NCBI GenBank assembly: GCA_037074705.1
Contig: CM073590.1
Location: 133,257,600 to 133,321,599, forward strand
Length of the DNA stretch: 64,000 nucleotides
Origin: Zhengitettix transpicula
Taxonomy: Eukaryota > Arthropoda > Insecta > Orthoptera > Tetrigidae
Direction: 5' to 3'
How positions within the stretch are numbered: the first letter of the stretch is position 1; each line of letters opens with the position of its first letter. The position numbers and the translations under genes are program-made. The notes beneath the pieces were generated by a model. The model was not told the DNA's origin, searched no databases, and saw only the letters and a list, made by a program, of their open reading frames with translations. Positions 13,269 to 24,841 of this stretch are shown in pieces.

Positions 13269-14568
13269 CGAGGGTGAATCAAATATAAACGAGACTTTTG
13301 GACCTGCGCGCGCAATAGTGAGGGAAGATCATTCCGCTGTTATTGGCTGTTAGGTTGGTTTGTCAGGAGTGGGGGAAGCACGTGACTCATCATCATAGAC
13401 TCGCTCAGTGTCCATCGTTACGATGTCCGAGCAGGAGGTACCTCCCTCTATTGCGCAACGTATTGTTATCAAGTTTTTAGCTGCAGAAGGTGTAAAACCG
13501 GCTGAAATCTTGAGAAGATTGACTCCACAGTTCGGGGAAGAGACACTGTCGCGAGCTAGAGTGTTTGCTTGGCATAAACACTTCGTGGAGGGCCGTGAAC
13601 GTGTTGAAAATGAGAGCCATGACCGCAGACCCCGCACCAGCATTACAGCGGGCAACATCGACAGTGTTCGTCAACTTGTTGAAGGTGATAGGCGTCTAAC
13701 AACTTCGGATATTGCAATTGAGGTTGGAATAAGTTATGGGAGCACTTACTCTATACTCTCAGAGGAGCTAGGGTATCGCAAGGTGTGTGCCAGGTGGGTT
13801 CCTCGCCTTCTCACAGTTGACCAGAAACTGAATCGTTTTCAAGTGTGTGAGCGTCTTCTTGCACGACTTCGGGAAGAACGAGACCCATTTCTTTCTCACA
13901 TTGTCACCTGTGATGAAACGTGGGTGCATCACTACACCCCTGAGTCGAAACAAGCGAGTATGGAGTGGAGGAAGAAAGGAGAAACCGGACCAGTGACAGC
14001 CAAGACACGATTATCGGCTGGCAAGGTTTTGGCTACCGTTTTTTTTTTACCAGCGTGGCCTGCTGCACCTTGATTTTTTGCATGAGCGCAGAACAATTAA
14101 TGCGGCACACTACTGCCAAATTTTGACTGAAGTCAGACTTGAATATCGCCGCAAAAGACGAGACCTTCCGATGAGAAAAGTGATTCTCCTCCATGACAAT
14201 GCTCGCCCCCATACAGCAGCCCTGACCGTATAAAAATTGGAGCAACTGGGTTGGGAGACACTGGAACACCCTCCATACAGTCCAGACCTGTCTCCCTGCG
14301 ACTTCCATGTCTTTGGTCCTCTCAAGGAAGCTTTGGGAGGGCAAAAATTCCACAGCGATAATGAGGTTGAAGCATATGTGCGCAATTGGCTACAAACACG
14401 ACCTGACTCTTTTTACGTGGAAGGAATTAAAAAATTACCTATACGCTGGGAAAAATGTGTTTATAAATCAGGAGATTATGTAGAAAAATAAACTATGATT
14501 CTTTGTGCGTTTAAAATCAAAATAAATATTTTAAAAAATAAGCCTTGTTTATATTTGAGTCACCCTCG
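13269..14568 (+). mobile_element. mariner (Tc1/mariner) transposon, inactivated
   Basis: About 27-bp terminal inverted repeats at 13269-13295 and 14542-14568 (CGAGGGTGA[A/C]TCAAATATAAAC) match at roughly 24 of 27 positions. TA dinucleotides at 13267-13268 and 14569-14570 are the expected target duplication. Total length is 1,300 bp, the usual mariner size. It sits inside the gypsy relic, so it arrived later. Confidence 0.92.
13423..14491 (+). pseudogene. mariner transposase, frameshifted and interrupted
   Basis: The frame opens near 13423 (MSEQEVPPS) with an N-terminal helix-turn-helix region (FLAAEGVKPAEILRRL). The catalytic triad is visible: Asp in TCDETWVHHY (about 13910), Asp in LLHDNARPH (about 14195) and Asp in SPCDFHVFG (about 14300). 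I count 34 residues between the second and third Asp, giving the DD34D of mariners; the WVHHY context is unlike the irritans branch. One extra T in the run at about 14040-14048 shifts the frame, and a TAA at 14231-14233 interrupts it, so no full transposase can be made. The element ends with PIRWEKCV and a short Lys-rich tail. Confidence 0.92.
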
Positions 14569-14570
14569 TA

Positions 14571-14880
14571 CTTCATAGAATTTGAAACGTGCCGCGTAGC
14601 GCGAAGGAACACGTTTTGTAAGTAGTTCCTAGTAGAGCGCACAGTTCATTATAGGATTTTTCCTGTGGATCAACTCCACCAGCCAATTGTCTTAAACGTT
14701 TCTGCGAATTTCCAGATAATTGTAACAGTAACAGTCAAACTTCTTTATCTTCCGAAATCTCAGCACACACAAAGAAATATTCTAAATTTGCTTTGAATAA
14801 CCTCCAATCATCCGTTTAAACATTATAATGTTTTGGTTGTTTTACTCCTGTTACCGGAGCCATCTTTCACAACGAATTAC
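14571..14880 (-). pseudogene. gypsy gag-like remnant
   Basis: On the minus strand a frame starting near 14865 (MAPVTGVKQP) continues through DDWRLFKANLEYFF and LLLLQLSGN with a few stops, then QLAGGVDPQEKSYNELC. The DDW...FKxxxE pattern and 'YNELCALLG' fit gag proteins of gypsy elements in animals. The mariner insertion truncates its downstream side. Confidence 0.6.
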
Positions 14881-14980
14881 GGAAAAATCGTAAAACTTTG
14901 CAGCTGAAGATCGGATTTCCAAGTCGAATCGCAATTGTAATTCAACAGCTCAGTCTTCTTTTATCCTCGTCGACAACTCG

Positions 14981-15113
14981 TGTTAAATATGGGTTTGTGA
15001 GAGAAAAACAAGTTAGCTTCATTCTCCAATAACTTTATTTATCAACTGGAAAAAAAACAATTGATTGTCTACTCCAAACCTTTTACATTTTTCCAAAGAA
15101 ACTCAACACAACA
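14981..15113 (-). repeat. 5' LTR of the gypsy relic
   Basis: Partner of the LTR at 11329-11464. No convincing tRNA primer-binding site (TGG...) is seen just inside it, so that side may have been altered. Confidence 0.7.
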
Positions 15114-17087
15114 TTTAGTTTTACAAAGATATCGGTTAAATACTCACAAATGCTTTACCTTCGATCGCTAACAGATGCTTCATTTCAACTTTATCACTTA
15201 AAAAGCTTCTAATTGTATGAAATAGTTCCATACATTTTTTCAATTAGTTCCCTTTCAAGATCCATCTTACTTCAGCTTGAATTAAAAGTTTCACGCGTGG
15301 TTAGCCTTATCCTTGCAGAGGCGCTCACTTTTTGCATTTGCTTTAATAGCAGTGGCACTTTACGAGAAGTATTCCATTAACAACAGGCGAAATATCTTTA
15401 GCTAGCAAGATTTCCTCATGAAAAAGACAATGTACAAGAAGCATTTCGGAATTCTCGTCAATCATGAATTTTAAGCAGACATTTTTCTTGCCCATCATAT
15501 ATTTTTCATTGGTATATTGCTGGCATCTAAGTAATTTTTTTAATTATTATATATCTTTGTATTTAGTGGTTCTGTCTAATGATTCTCAGAATAGCATTTC
15601 TTCAGCAAAATAACATTTATCAATATATCTCACGTAAGTTATCAGTAAGACTTCACCGTCTCACAAAGTTAATTCATCCATTTTCAATGAAAACTTTTTT
15701 GTTTGCAGCCTTCCAAAAAGTTGTATTTCATTATCTGCAGTCATTTAATCTATTGTTCTGCTAACAGTATTGTTCCTGAGAAGTATAGATTGTATCTTTG
15801 ACATATTTTTCCAGAAGTGTTTTAAGAAATGATTATATTTATTGTTTGATTAACTCCTATAACACGATTTTTCCCAGATTTAGCAATATGTAAAGGAATT
15901 TCTTAACTGGCCTCAAGAGTACGATTGACAATTGCAATATGAGCAATGAACAGAGACTTTAATATTACTCTTTTTTCAAAGTTCTTATTTAAGGTTTGAA
16001 ATTAATTCAGACCTGAATTTATATGAGCATTTTTTCACCTTCAAATAGGCCTCAAGACGTCCTCCCTTCGTTGAGTCGTTGGTCATGCATTGTTGAAAAT
16101 AAATTTTAAGTATTCCTCTTGATACTGACGATCTTTTTGTATGTGCACTAATCATTTTACTGTTCGACTGAAAAACGTTATTATAAGATATATCAAAACT
16201 AAAAATAAACTATGCATTAAAGGCAATTTAATTTTAATATGGTAATTCCGGCGGAGATTGCTATAAATATTTGAAAGTCAAATGGAATGAAGGATTTTCA
16301 AGAAAACATATAAAAAGGTAAATAATGGGATCCTTCGAAATAAAAAATAATGTGTCTATGGGGAGAAAAAACATCCAGTGCAAGAAATCTTGGAATTTTA
16401 GTACTTTATACCTTGGCCATCTCTCCCATATATTCTTCGGCCATGCAGGGATAATTTGCCACATAGTTTTTCAACTTAAAAAAATTATAGTTAGCAATTT
16501 ATTGAACCTAGAGTATTTGTTTTTTGCTCTTTTTTACATAAACAAGTATAAACTTGCGCTTTTAAAATAATGTATTAAATTTAGAATAAATTTGTCATTT
16601 TTAAAGAAAATTGAAAAAAAAAATATTCACTATTCAAGTAACTTGGACGATTGCTCAACTGTAAATCTGTTTCCTCCATTTAAATATGGCAAATGGTTTG
16701 TTGAAAATATATTTCTCATTAGTTATCAGTAATTCAAAGTAATTATTTCTTTATTTGCGACCTATCTTGCGAGTCCGTGCTATAGAAACGCCGTCGGATT
16801 TACTCAAAGAGAGATTTGGGTGTCTCTTAAGAAAACGGTTCAGCCAGTAATATACAGCCTTTACTATCTGATTATAAAAATTTGTGTTATACGCGATATT
16901 TCGAACGTCATCTCCCATTGGGAAAAATTAAGCTGATGCAACTTCTTAATATGTAGAATCTGCCTTACTTCAATTTCAGTGCTCAAAGTACTGCTTGGTC
17001 CCATTGCTCCTTTTATTCTTTTTCACTAGTCGTTCCAGAGTTTATTGTTGTTGTTTTTTTTAGGGCAACAGGCTACATGAGGGTAAT
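15114..17087. other. intergenic, nothing recognisable
   Basis: AT-rich sequence with no domain-bearing frame. The overlapping opposite-strand frames at 16261-16570 are likely chance. Confidence 0.5.
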
Positions 17088-17600
17088 CCACGTTGGGCAA
17101 CTCCCCTTTAATAGCATAGGAAGGGATTTGAAAGGAGGGGTGCGGAAGGGTAGAGGAAGGTAGCCAAGGGTTAACTAGGGCCCCCGGGCTATATTTTAAG
17201 GATCCTACCCGGCATTCGCCTAAAGAAATGCAGGGAAAACCCTAGAAAAACCTGCATCAGGTAGGTCAGGCATTGGGTACTTGTCCCACGCCCTTCCGAT
17301 AGCGGGAGAGGAGTTTGCTGTGGGGACGCAGCATTCCCTTCTCCGTGCCTCGACCAGTTTAGGAGGCAGCTGGCCGACTATTCCAATGGGAATAGCGGAC
17401 AACTCTTACCGTATGCCCAAGGTCTGTGACCCCAGAACATACACCTCTCAGAACAGGCCGAGGTGCTTGTGGGAACCTTAGTACAAAAACGGAGAGGAAA
17501 AGGCATCCCCAAAGGTAGCCCCTTGGTATCTCTCCTACACGGTTCTGCCTGCGAGAGAACTTCCCTCTCCTTCAGCCCAGAGTTTATTGGAATTCCAAAC
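17088..17600 (+). repeat. unclassified interspersed repeat X, copy 2 (longest)
   Basis: Shares with copies 1 and 3 the order 'cccctttaatagcatagg', 'ggttaacta', 'aaggatcctacccggcatt', 'cgggagagg', 'acgcagcattcccttct', 'cctcgaccagttta' and 'acatacacctctca'. Short frames occur on both strands, but none is conserved between copies. The family is unassigned. Confidence 0.65.
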
Positions 17601-18639
17601 GTTATTGATGAATTGCGTACTGAAACTCGACTTCTGATAGTTTCAAAGTATTCTTTTCAAATAATTTTTATTCCACATTTTAATTACACAGGCTTCATTT
17701 CGTATCTTGTAGGCATCTAAAAGAATGGATACAAGGGCTGCAAACTTAACCTGTATTGATACCGACGACTTACATTAACGTTAAAGCATCATCTTCATTA
17801 GTGTTCTGCTCTCCATTTTCTCCTGCCTTCTACCATCCTTTTCATGTTAATAAATTTTCCAGTTCCTTTGATGTAATTCTTAATTTAGTGTCTTCTCTTT
17901 CCTATCGATCTCTTACATTTAACTAGCTCTCAATTAAATAAACTGAGAATGTATTCTGCTATTAAAAGTAAACATTTTCTACGATAAATTAGGGGAGAGA
18001 GAGTAAAAAATTTGGTCATCTCTCTTATTCGTAAAGGTGAGATGACCACAGTGATTAATAAAATCTGAACTATATTTATAACACTGTATACATAAAACAC
18101 ACTACGGAAAAAATACAAGCAGGATATTTCTGAACGAACAATAGGAAAACGGGTGAGCATGACGCAGTCGACTGTGTTCAACAATCTGTTTTCTTGCTGT
18201 ATACCTGGTTACAGGTAAAATAGACCTCAACTGCAGGAAAGACGGTTGTTGGCTATCACACAAGTACGGTCAAGTCACTCAAAATTAACAATCAGTTTGG
18301 TTTTTGCACGAATAACTCAAATTACTAGCCCTTCAGTGCATAGTGTAACATATGCAACATAACGTTTCGTATCACACCAGAGGCATCTGTTGGTTTCTGA
18401 GAGAGATAATTTGTGATTTAGATATGAAGCAACGTGCATTTAAGGAAATGTGAAATTTTCGACATCCGTGTACAGGTTAAAGCATGGCTGTCCTATCTTT
18501 CTGTGAGTCAACACCTCAGTCAGTTTTCAGTTCGTCGGTCAACTAGAGATTTTTTGTGTTTTTCCAAGAACGAAAATTTAAAGTGTAATATTCAGGATAT
18601 TACACTAAAATCTTAATTATTCAATAAATGTGAGTGTAT
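17601..18639. other. intergenic, nothing recognisable
   Basis: No gene or clear repeat unit was seen. Confidence 0.5.
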
Positions 18640-19317
18640 TCTTCTTCTTCTTATAAATAAACCAGAGTGTTTGTATGTATGTATGTCCCGCATACAAATC
18701 TACACCCATGGAGCAAATGTCACCAAATTTCGTACATGTGTTCCTTGCTACCAGGATACAAGCACTGTCGGGATGAGACACGTGTACCACCTCCAGAAAC
18801 GGTGGTGCAAATATTCAAACATGCTAAAACGGCCGATATTTGAGTCGGATAAATATTGTTAGGAGTCAAAGAGACAGACAGTTATTCTGTCAATGTTATC
18901 TGTGTATCATTTCTACCCTTTCGGCATAGGAGGGGAGTACCCTTAGGGTGGGGTTGGAGGGATGTTACCAGAAAATAACGCGAAAACAACCTCGCTTAGA
19001 GTCAAATCGGGGTTATGTATGTTGCTGAGTTAATTTATGACAACCTGGTCTACGCGCGGGACAGGGAGGGTCTGGCTGGAGGTATAAATTTTCAAAGAAT
19101 GTTACCGGCCGATTTTTGCGTCGAATAATTTTTTTTGTTTAATCCTCAGTAGCGGGGTGGAAATTTCCGAACATGTTAAAACGGCCGTATATCGTCGAAC
19201 GAAACTTTTTGGTGTCAATGAGTTCAACCCGTTTCGGCATGGGAGGTGAACACATTTAGGGATTGGGGTCGAGGTGCGTTACAAAAACAACCGAGATTTG
19301 AGTCAAATCCACATGGC
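18640..19317 (+). mobile_element. Helitron-like non-autonomous element (probable)
   Basis: Begins TCTTCTTCTTCTTATAAATA, like the element at 4956, with a TGTATG tandem just inside. The first 270 bases match, in inverted orientation, the end of the block at 20260-20972 (both carry 'catacaaatctaca/ga' and 'catgctaaaacggccga'). 'aacggccg' modules recur near 18830 and 19180. The 3' end is not defined. Confidence 0.45.
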
Positions 19318-19720
19318 TGCACCTCCCCTTTAATAGCATAGGGGGATGCGGAAGGGTAGAGGAAGATAGCTAAGTGTTAACTGTATTTTAAGGATCCTAC
19401 CCGGCATTTGCCTAAAAGTGATGCAGAAAACCTACATGTGGAAGTCGGGCAGTAGGTACTTGTCTCTTCCGATTGCGGGAGAGTGGTTTTCTGTGGGGAC
19501 GCAGCATTCCCTTCTACGCGCCTCGACCAGTTTAGAATGCTACTGGTCGACTTTTCCCATGTGAATAGCGGACAACTGGTACGGTATGCCCAAGCTCTAC
19601 GACCCCTGAACATACACCTCTCAAAACAGGCCAAGGTTGCTCGGCTTGTGGGAACCTTGCTTCAAAAGCAGAGAGAGAAGAAGGCATCCCAAAAGGTAGC
19701 CCTCTCCGTCTCTCATAAAA
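19318..19720 (+). repeat. unclassified interspersed repeat X, copy 3
   Basis: Begins 'cacctcccctttaatagcatagg' like copy 2, with internal deletions relative to it. It directly follows the Helitron-like block, which suggests either nested insertion or a composite element. Confidence 0.6.
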
Positions 19721-20259
19721 AAACATTTCTCACAGGCTTATTAGCCCTTCGATGCTGTAGTCTTTCGTGAGTAATAAATACTTGCGTTTTCGAATATATA
19801 CTAATAAGAGCGTGACTTTTATTTTTCTTCGTCTACAAATTCCATCTTTGGGACTTATTTTCTTATTTACAGATACCACAGAAATATATATATATATATA
19901 TAAATATAAATACGCGACACATACATTCTTATCATTGTAGATCACGGTTCTTCATTAATAATAATTCTGTGCATAAACAAAGTAATTCGTTATTTTAATC
20001 TAAGATCACTAAACCTATCCAAATGTACAGACGCCCATTCGAGCTGTAGTATTAAATTAAGTTCCTATTTCATTTATTACGCGGAGTTCGCACTAGACTA
20101 CAGTAGACTAATTTAATTGCTCATTGCGCATGCTATACGTAATATAAAATACGTATTATTCCTTCTCTACGCATAGTTAACAATACTCTCCTGATTAATT
20201 GTAGTTTATATTATTGCAAATAATAACCGAAAAATATTCATTCGACGCAAAAATCACCG

Positions 20260-20972
20260 GTAAACATGTTTGAAAATTTCTGTCCCCGCCCACATACGCC
20301 AAGCCCCTCTCACCCCCGCCCATCATCACGCGTTGCACGGGTTGTCTTAAATAATCTCAGTTAAATCCATAACCCCGATTTTACTCTAACCTGGGTTACT
20401 TTTGAGCTATTTTTATGTAAAGGGGTTGAATTTATACACAAACAACGTTGTTAGAAATGCTATAAATCTAATAAACCCTGAAAATATTTATGAAACTCAA
20501 ATATGGGCCGTGTTTGCATATTTCAAAATTTACACCCCCACCCACCCCCGCCCCTGTGGGTTAATTGGCAAGTTGAATGTCATAATTAAACTTGGTGATA
20601 TCCATAACCCTGGATTTGACTCCAATCTAGGTTGTATTCGCTTTCTTCGTTTTCTTGTAACATCCCTCCACCCCAACCCGTAAGGGTGCTCCTTTCCCAT
20701 GTAGTAAGGAGTTGAAATTATACGCAGATAACATCGGTAGAAACACTGTCAGTGTCTTTGACCCCAAAAAAATATTTATCCGACTCATATGTCGGCCGTT
20801 TTAGCATGTTTGTAAATTTCCAATCCCGGCCACCCCCGAAACTGTTGGTGGTCGGCGTGTCTCACTCCCACAGTGTTTGTTTCCCTGTCAAAAGAAGACG
20901 TGTCCGAAATTTGCTCCACCAGTCTAGATTTGTATGCGGAACATACAGGCAATTTTTTTTTATTAGAAGATA
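20260..20972 (-). mobile_element. Helitron-like non-autonomous element, inverted relative to 18640
   Basis: The minus strand starts TCTTCTAATAAA at about 20972 and parallels 18650-18920 for about 270 bases. Further in, a module of the type 'aaatccataaccccgatttt' recurs near 20360 and 20600 beside C-rich tracts, so the body has internal tandem structure. CpG is abundant. The distal end is uncertain. Confidence 0.45.
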
Positions 20973-23146
20973 AATATTAAATTTGACCTCCTGAATGTTC
21001 TTCATATTTTTTGTGTGAGACAGAGAGATTTTGTGTATGTGTGATTTTGTGAAAGAGAGGGGGTGGGGATATTCATAACTATAATTATTCTGACTTGTCC
21101 GAACATATGTTGTATATGACCAGCTGGGCCGCCAATAAAGTACTATTACTTACTATGACTTTTGCTTTCTGAAATATAATTTAAAATATCTCCGAAAATA
21201 AATATTGTGATTGAATCTGAAGTATTACCTTAAGACATATAGTTTAGTGTTAAGTATCTCTAATAGATTATTGAAATAATTCGTGATAAAATAAAAAATG
21301 CATAGTAAATATTATATATAGGAAATCTAATATCACATCAAGTTCCATCAAAATATTTGGGGAATTTTTATTATGGTTAATAAAACCCCATATTCTGTGT
21401 TCCGTTCTAATTTAAATTAATTTGAAACAAATAATAATATTGAAGGATTTAAAAATCCAGTTTTACTTTACATTCTAAATGCTGTTCACTTTAGATGCCA
21501 TTACAATTTTAAAAATATGTGAATTATTTCTCCAGCTATACATTTTGCAGATGTCTTTAGTATTTTAATACAGAAATGGATAATGATCTGTTTGACTAAT
21601 ACTTAGTTCTGGATTGTGAGCAAATACATTTTAGACCTTTCAAAACAAAGAACATGACATACAATCTGCAGCTATGCTTTATTCAATACAGAAGTGGTTA
21701 ATGATCTGTTGAACTAGTTTCTTAATTATTGATTGTGAGCAAACACATTTTAAACCTTTGAAAACAAACAATGTGACAATACATTTCATTGTATGAGAGA
21801 AAGAACATTATAAAATTAGTGAAATAAAATCTACAATATCTGTTGTCTGTTGATAATAAATAAAATGTGAAGAGTCCCATTAGCAACCTTTAAAAGGAAT
21901 TGAGGTCACTCACATTTTCTGTTAACTCACATTTTCTGTTAGATTGAGCTGAACTTCAATAAAGTAACTATTTAATGGCATTGGTTTATGTTCTATAACA
22001 TTACAGTATATAATGTGTTTTTTGATAACAGTCATCATATTCATGACCAATTTACATGTGTGTGATTTTAATACATGAAACAAAACCTACTATTAGCAAA
22101 ATATACTAAATTACTGTCAAATACCAGAAAGTTGTACATTCTAATGTTATTGGTATACTTAATAAACTTCTATAACCCATGAAAAATATAATTATGAACT
22201 GGCATCATTCCATTCAAACAAGAACTAGGACTTCCATTTGCTAAACTAATTTGAGGAATTGGTTAAATATGCCAAGACAAGTTCCAATGTAGACTTTCTG
22301 TAATAGTGTGACACTTAGTATTAATATTAAACTATTATAGCAGTTCTACAATATTTTAACAAAATGTTAACTCATGTTGGAGAATAAATTATGTCCATAT
22401 AAATTATATTCTCTTTATCATTTGATTCTGTGACACCCAGACAGATTCAAACAGTTTGAGTCTTTCAAGAGTAGCCATTCCTAAATCTGTGTTGCTTTGT
22501 CACATTGTCCTCAAACATATCCCTCTAAACAATACTACAGGAAAAAGCACTATCAACATTCTTCAGGAAAAATAAAACTAACTAATAATTTCACACAACC
22601 AGGAGATCTACTTTAATTAACTCTATTTAATGCAATCACAGTTTACAAATTCAGGCAGATAGAGCTATTATTGAATTTTAATAATTCAGATCTATCACCT
22701 TTCTCACTTGCAAATAATTTTATGCCACAACACATTAGCTTTGTGGTCCTTGTCTTAACTAACTCCCATGTGTTGTATACTAGAGCATGATATGGATTTT
22801 TGGTCCAACCATTTCTGGAGAGTGACAATCAATACAATAAATGTTTTTTTGTTTTAGACCATAAGAACTTTTTAATTTTGTATACCAAATCCATGTGGGT
22901 TACAGGTTTTTTTTCTCAAATACTGAATTCTATCTAAAGCCCACTCAATACTTTAAATCAATTAAATTCAAATATCATCAATAATGAATGAAAAATACAC
23001 TTATTACAATTGCAGCAAAACTGAATTTATGTTGAATATGTTAAATCTGAATGTTATATACAAACTCTTGACTATATATATATATATATATTTATATATT
23101 TGCCAACAGGTTTATGGGAATTTTTCCCTCACTCTGACTATTTATG

Positions 23147-23226
<80 letters not shown>

Positions 23227-23248
23227 TGATATAAGAAAGTATATGAAA
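20973..23248. other. CpG-free non-coding stretch, possibly start of the transcribed region
   Basis: No exon was recognised. A roughly 120-bp tandem duplication lies at 21540-21660 and 21663-21780 (shared 'atggataatgatctgttt' and 'gattgtgagcaaa[t/c]acattt'). I see no CpG at all between about 21404 and 23325. A (TA)n tract fills 23151-23227. Confidence 0.6.
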
Positions 23249-23430
23249 TTGTCAAAAATAATTGTAATAATGGTATGGAAAGGAAGAGAGATAGGTTGTG
23301 GCTTACCTGAAAGTGAAGTATGGTGTCGCCATAAGGAACTGAAGGTTGTTCTTCAAATTTTCGTAGGCTCTTAGCCTCCTTCTTCAGGAAGGAGTGTTAC
23401 ACCATTCTGTGCACCGGCCAGCGGCGGACT
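23249..23430 (+). repeat. CTTACCTG-core repeat, full single arm
   Basis: Order of landmarks: 'ttgtcaaaaataattg', 'tggtatggaaaggaagagagatagg', 'ttgtggcttacctgaaagtgaagta', 'aattttcgtaggctcttagcc', 'ttcaggaaggagtgttacacc' and 'gcaccggccagcggcgg'. It is about 90 percent like one arm of the palindrome at 29430-29758. (TA)n tracts lie on both sides. Confidence 0.8.
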
Positions 23431-23456
23431 TTTTATGTATATATATATATATATAC

Positions 23457-24457
23457 TGTAATACCACTTAAACAGACTATTAATTGTTTATAATTTAATT
23501 TAATTGTTGGCGGAACGGGTGGTTAAAGACAACAATCGCAGCGGGTCTTCCTTTGTTATCAATGGGAGACTTGAGACCGCGCGCCTAGAGTAACGCAGTC
23601 GACGGCAAGAAGCGAAACGGTAAAGTTAGCGGCAAGACGCGAAAGGAAATGTCTGCGCCGAGATACGAGACAGAACGGTCCACAGTAAAGTTTGCTAACC
23701 TAAAAGCATGAATAGTGTTATCCAGGAGACCCAACGGCGAGATTTGATAGTTTATATAAAACGCGAGTAAGCAATTTGGCGGTGAGACACACAAAATCGC
23801 AATTTGGAAGCAAAAGTTTTGCTTCACAAATTAAACTAATTGTCGCATCGTGAGAATTTGAGGAAATCTACGTCCGGCAACCGGCTGAGGGTGGGCTAAT
23901 CCAGATTTCCGGATAGTAGACACACGAGGGCAACGACTGCGTGTATTAATTCTAAAGTGTAGAATCAGTGAGTAATGAATGGACTGTTTTAGTGAGTGTT
24001 AAACTCAAGCAAGAAGAATCCAAACTGGTACCATTAGCACTATTGTGATTACAAAACAATTATTAATGACTTTAAACGATAATTAAAGGGTATAGTCAGA
24101 TTTCGTTCGTGTTTTTTTTCTTTTCATTCGTTTTCTTTTACTTTTGTATTTAATATTGTATTCCGTTAACTTCAATGAGTTTGGTTTGTTAATATTTTAC
24201 CTCATTGTATTTGTTCTTCCTATCAAACCCAGTGGTGACCCTGAGATAATGAGAAATTCAACGTAATTAATTGTAAAAAAAATATAAAATTATATTTTCA
24301 TAGAATGCCACGAATTATAAAAATAAAATTGAGAAATTTATTTGTTAAATTGACGGAATTCGGTGTGTAAAGCAGGGCATAAATCAACAATAAATTTTTA
24401 ATACATAATAATTTTGTTAATTATTCCTATTAAAATAGACCCTACTAATCATTACAT
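23457..24457 (+). repeat. LTR, plus orientation, with primer-binding site
   Basis: Starts TGTAATACCA and ends AATCATTACA. Just inside, at 24462, lies TGGCGTCTTCAACGTG, a primer-binding-site-like sequence. It shares its start, the 'TTTAATTGTtgGCGG' region, 'tatcaaaccca...accctgag' and its end with the inverted LTR at 24842-25740 and the copy at 46705-47672. CpG-rich compared with its surroundings, so young. No internal coding sequence remains. Confidence 0.6.
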
Positions 24458-24841
24458 ATTTGGCGTCTTCAACGTGTGACTAACTATTATTCAAATTTTA
24501 ATTATTTTTTTTTGTGTTAATGGATTTATTTAATTAAAGATTTTGTTTGTTTTATTACAATACATATACATACATACATTTAGCCCTTGAGCTTATACTA
24601 CTTGCACAGTTTCTACTTCCACTGTTGTATACCAGAGCCGAGTTACTCCAATTATTTTTAAGAATGAAAATAATTTACTCACTTTTTAACTCTTGACAAT
24701 GTGCAAAAAGTGTATTGTAATAATCAAAAGAAAGCCTTTATTTAGTTTAATTTGCCCCACGTTGTGGAAGCCAATATGTAATAAACAACAATTGAGCTTT
24801 AATTTATTTAATGAATTTGCCTCTCGTTGAAGCGCCATTTA

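Larger units (their letters stand above)
11329..15113 (-). mobile_element. Ty3/gypsy LTR retrotransposon relic, minus strand, internally deleted
   Basis: Near-identical LTR copies of about 125-136 bp lie at 11329-11464 and about 14981-15113. On the minus strand the LTR starts TGTTGTGTTG. A polypurine tract (11465-11482, minus strand) abuts the 3' LTR exactly where one is expected. Between the LTRs, in minus order, come a decayed gag-like stretch (about 14571-14880), RNase H, an integrase zinc finger and an integrase core. Protease and most of the reverse transcriptase are missing, and several stops and a frameshift are present. A mariner is inserted between the gag-like and RNase H parts. No clean target-site duplication was found. 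Confidence 0.8.

Noticed and set aside
13350..14385. Minus-strand frames over the mariner (13350-13658, 13477-13674, 13768-13953, 14033-14353, 14110-14385)
   Set aside because: Shadows of the transposase reading frame on the other strand.
23144..23374. Frame of Tyr-Ile repeats
   Set aside because: Translation of a (TA)n microsatellite running into a repeat; not a gene. The same applies at 36610-36792 and 36919-37116.
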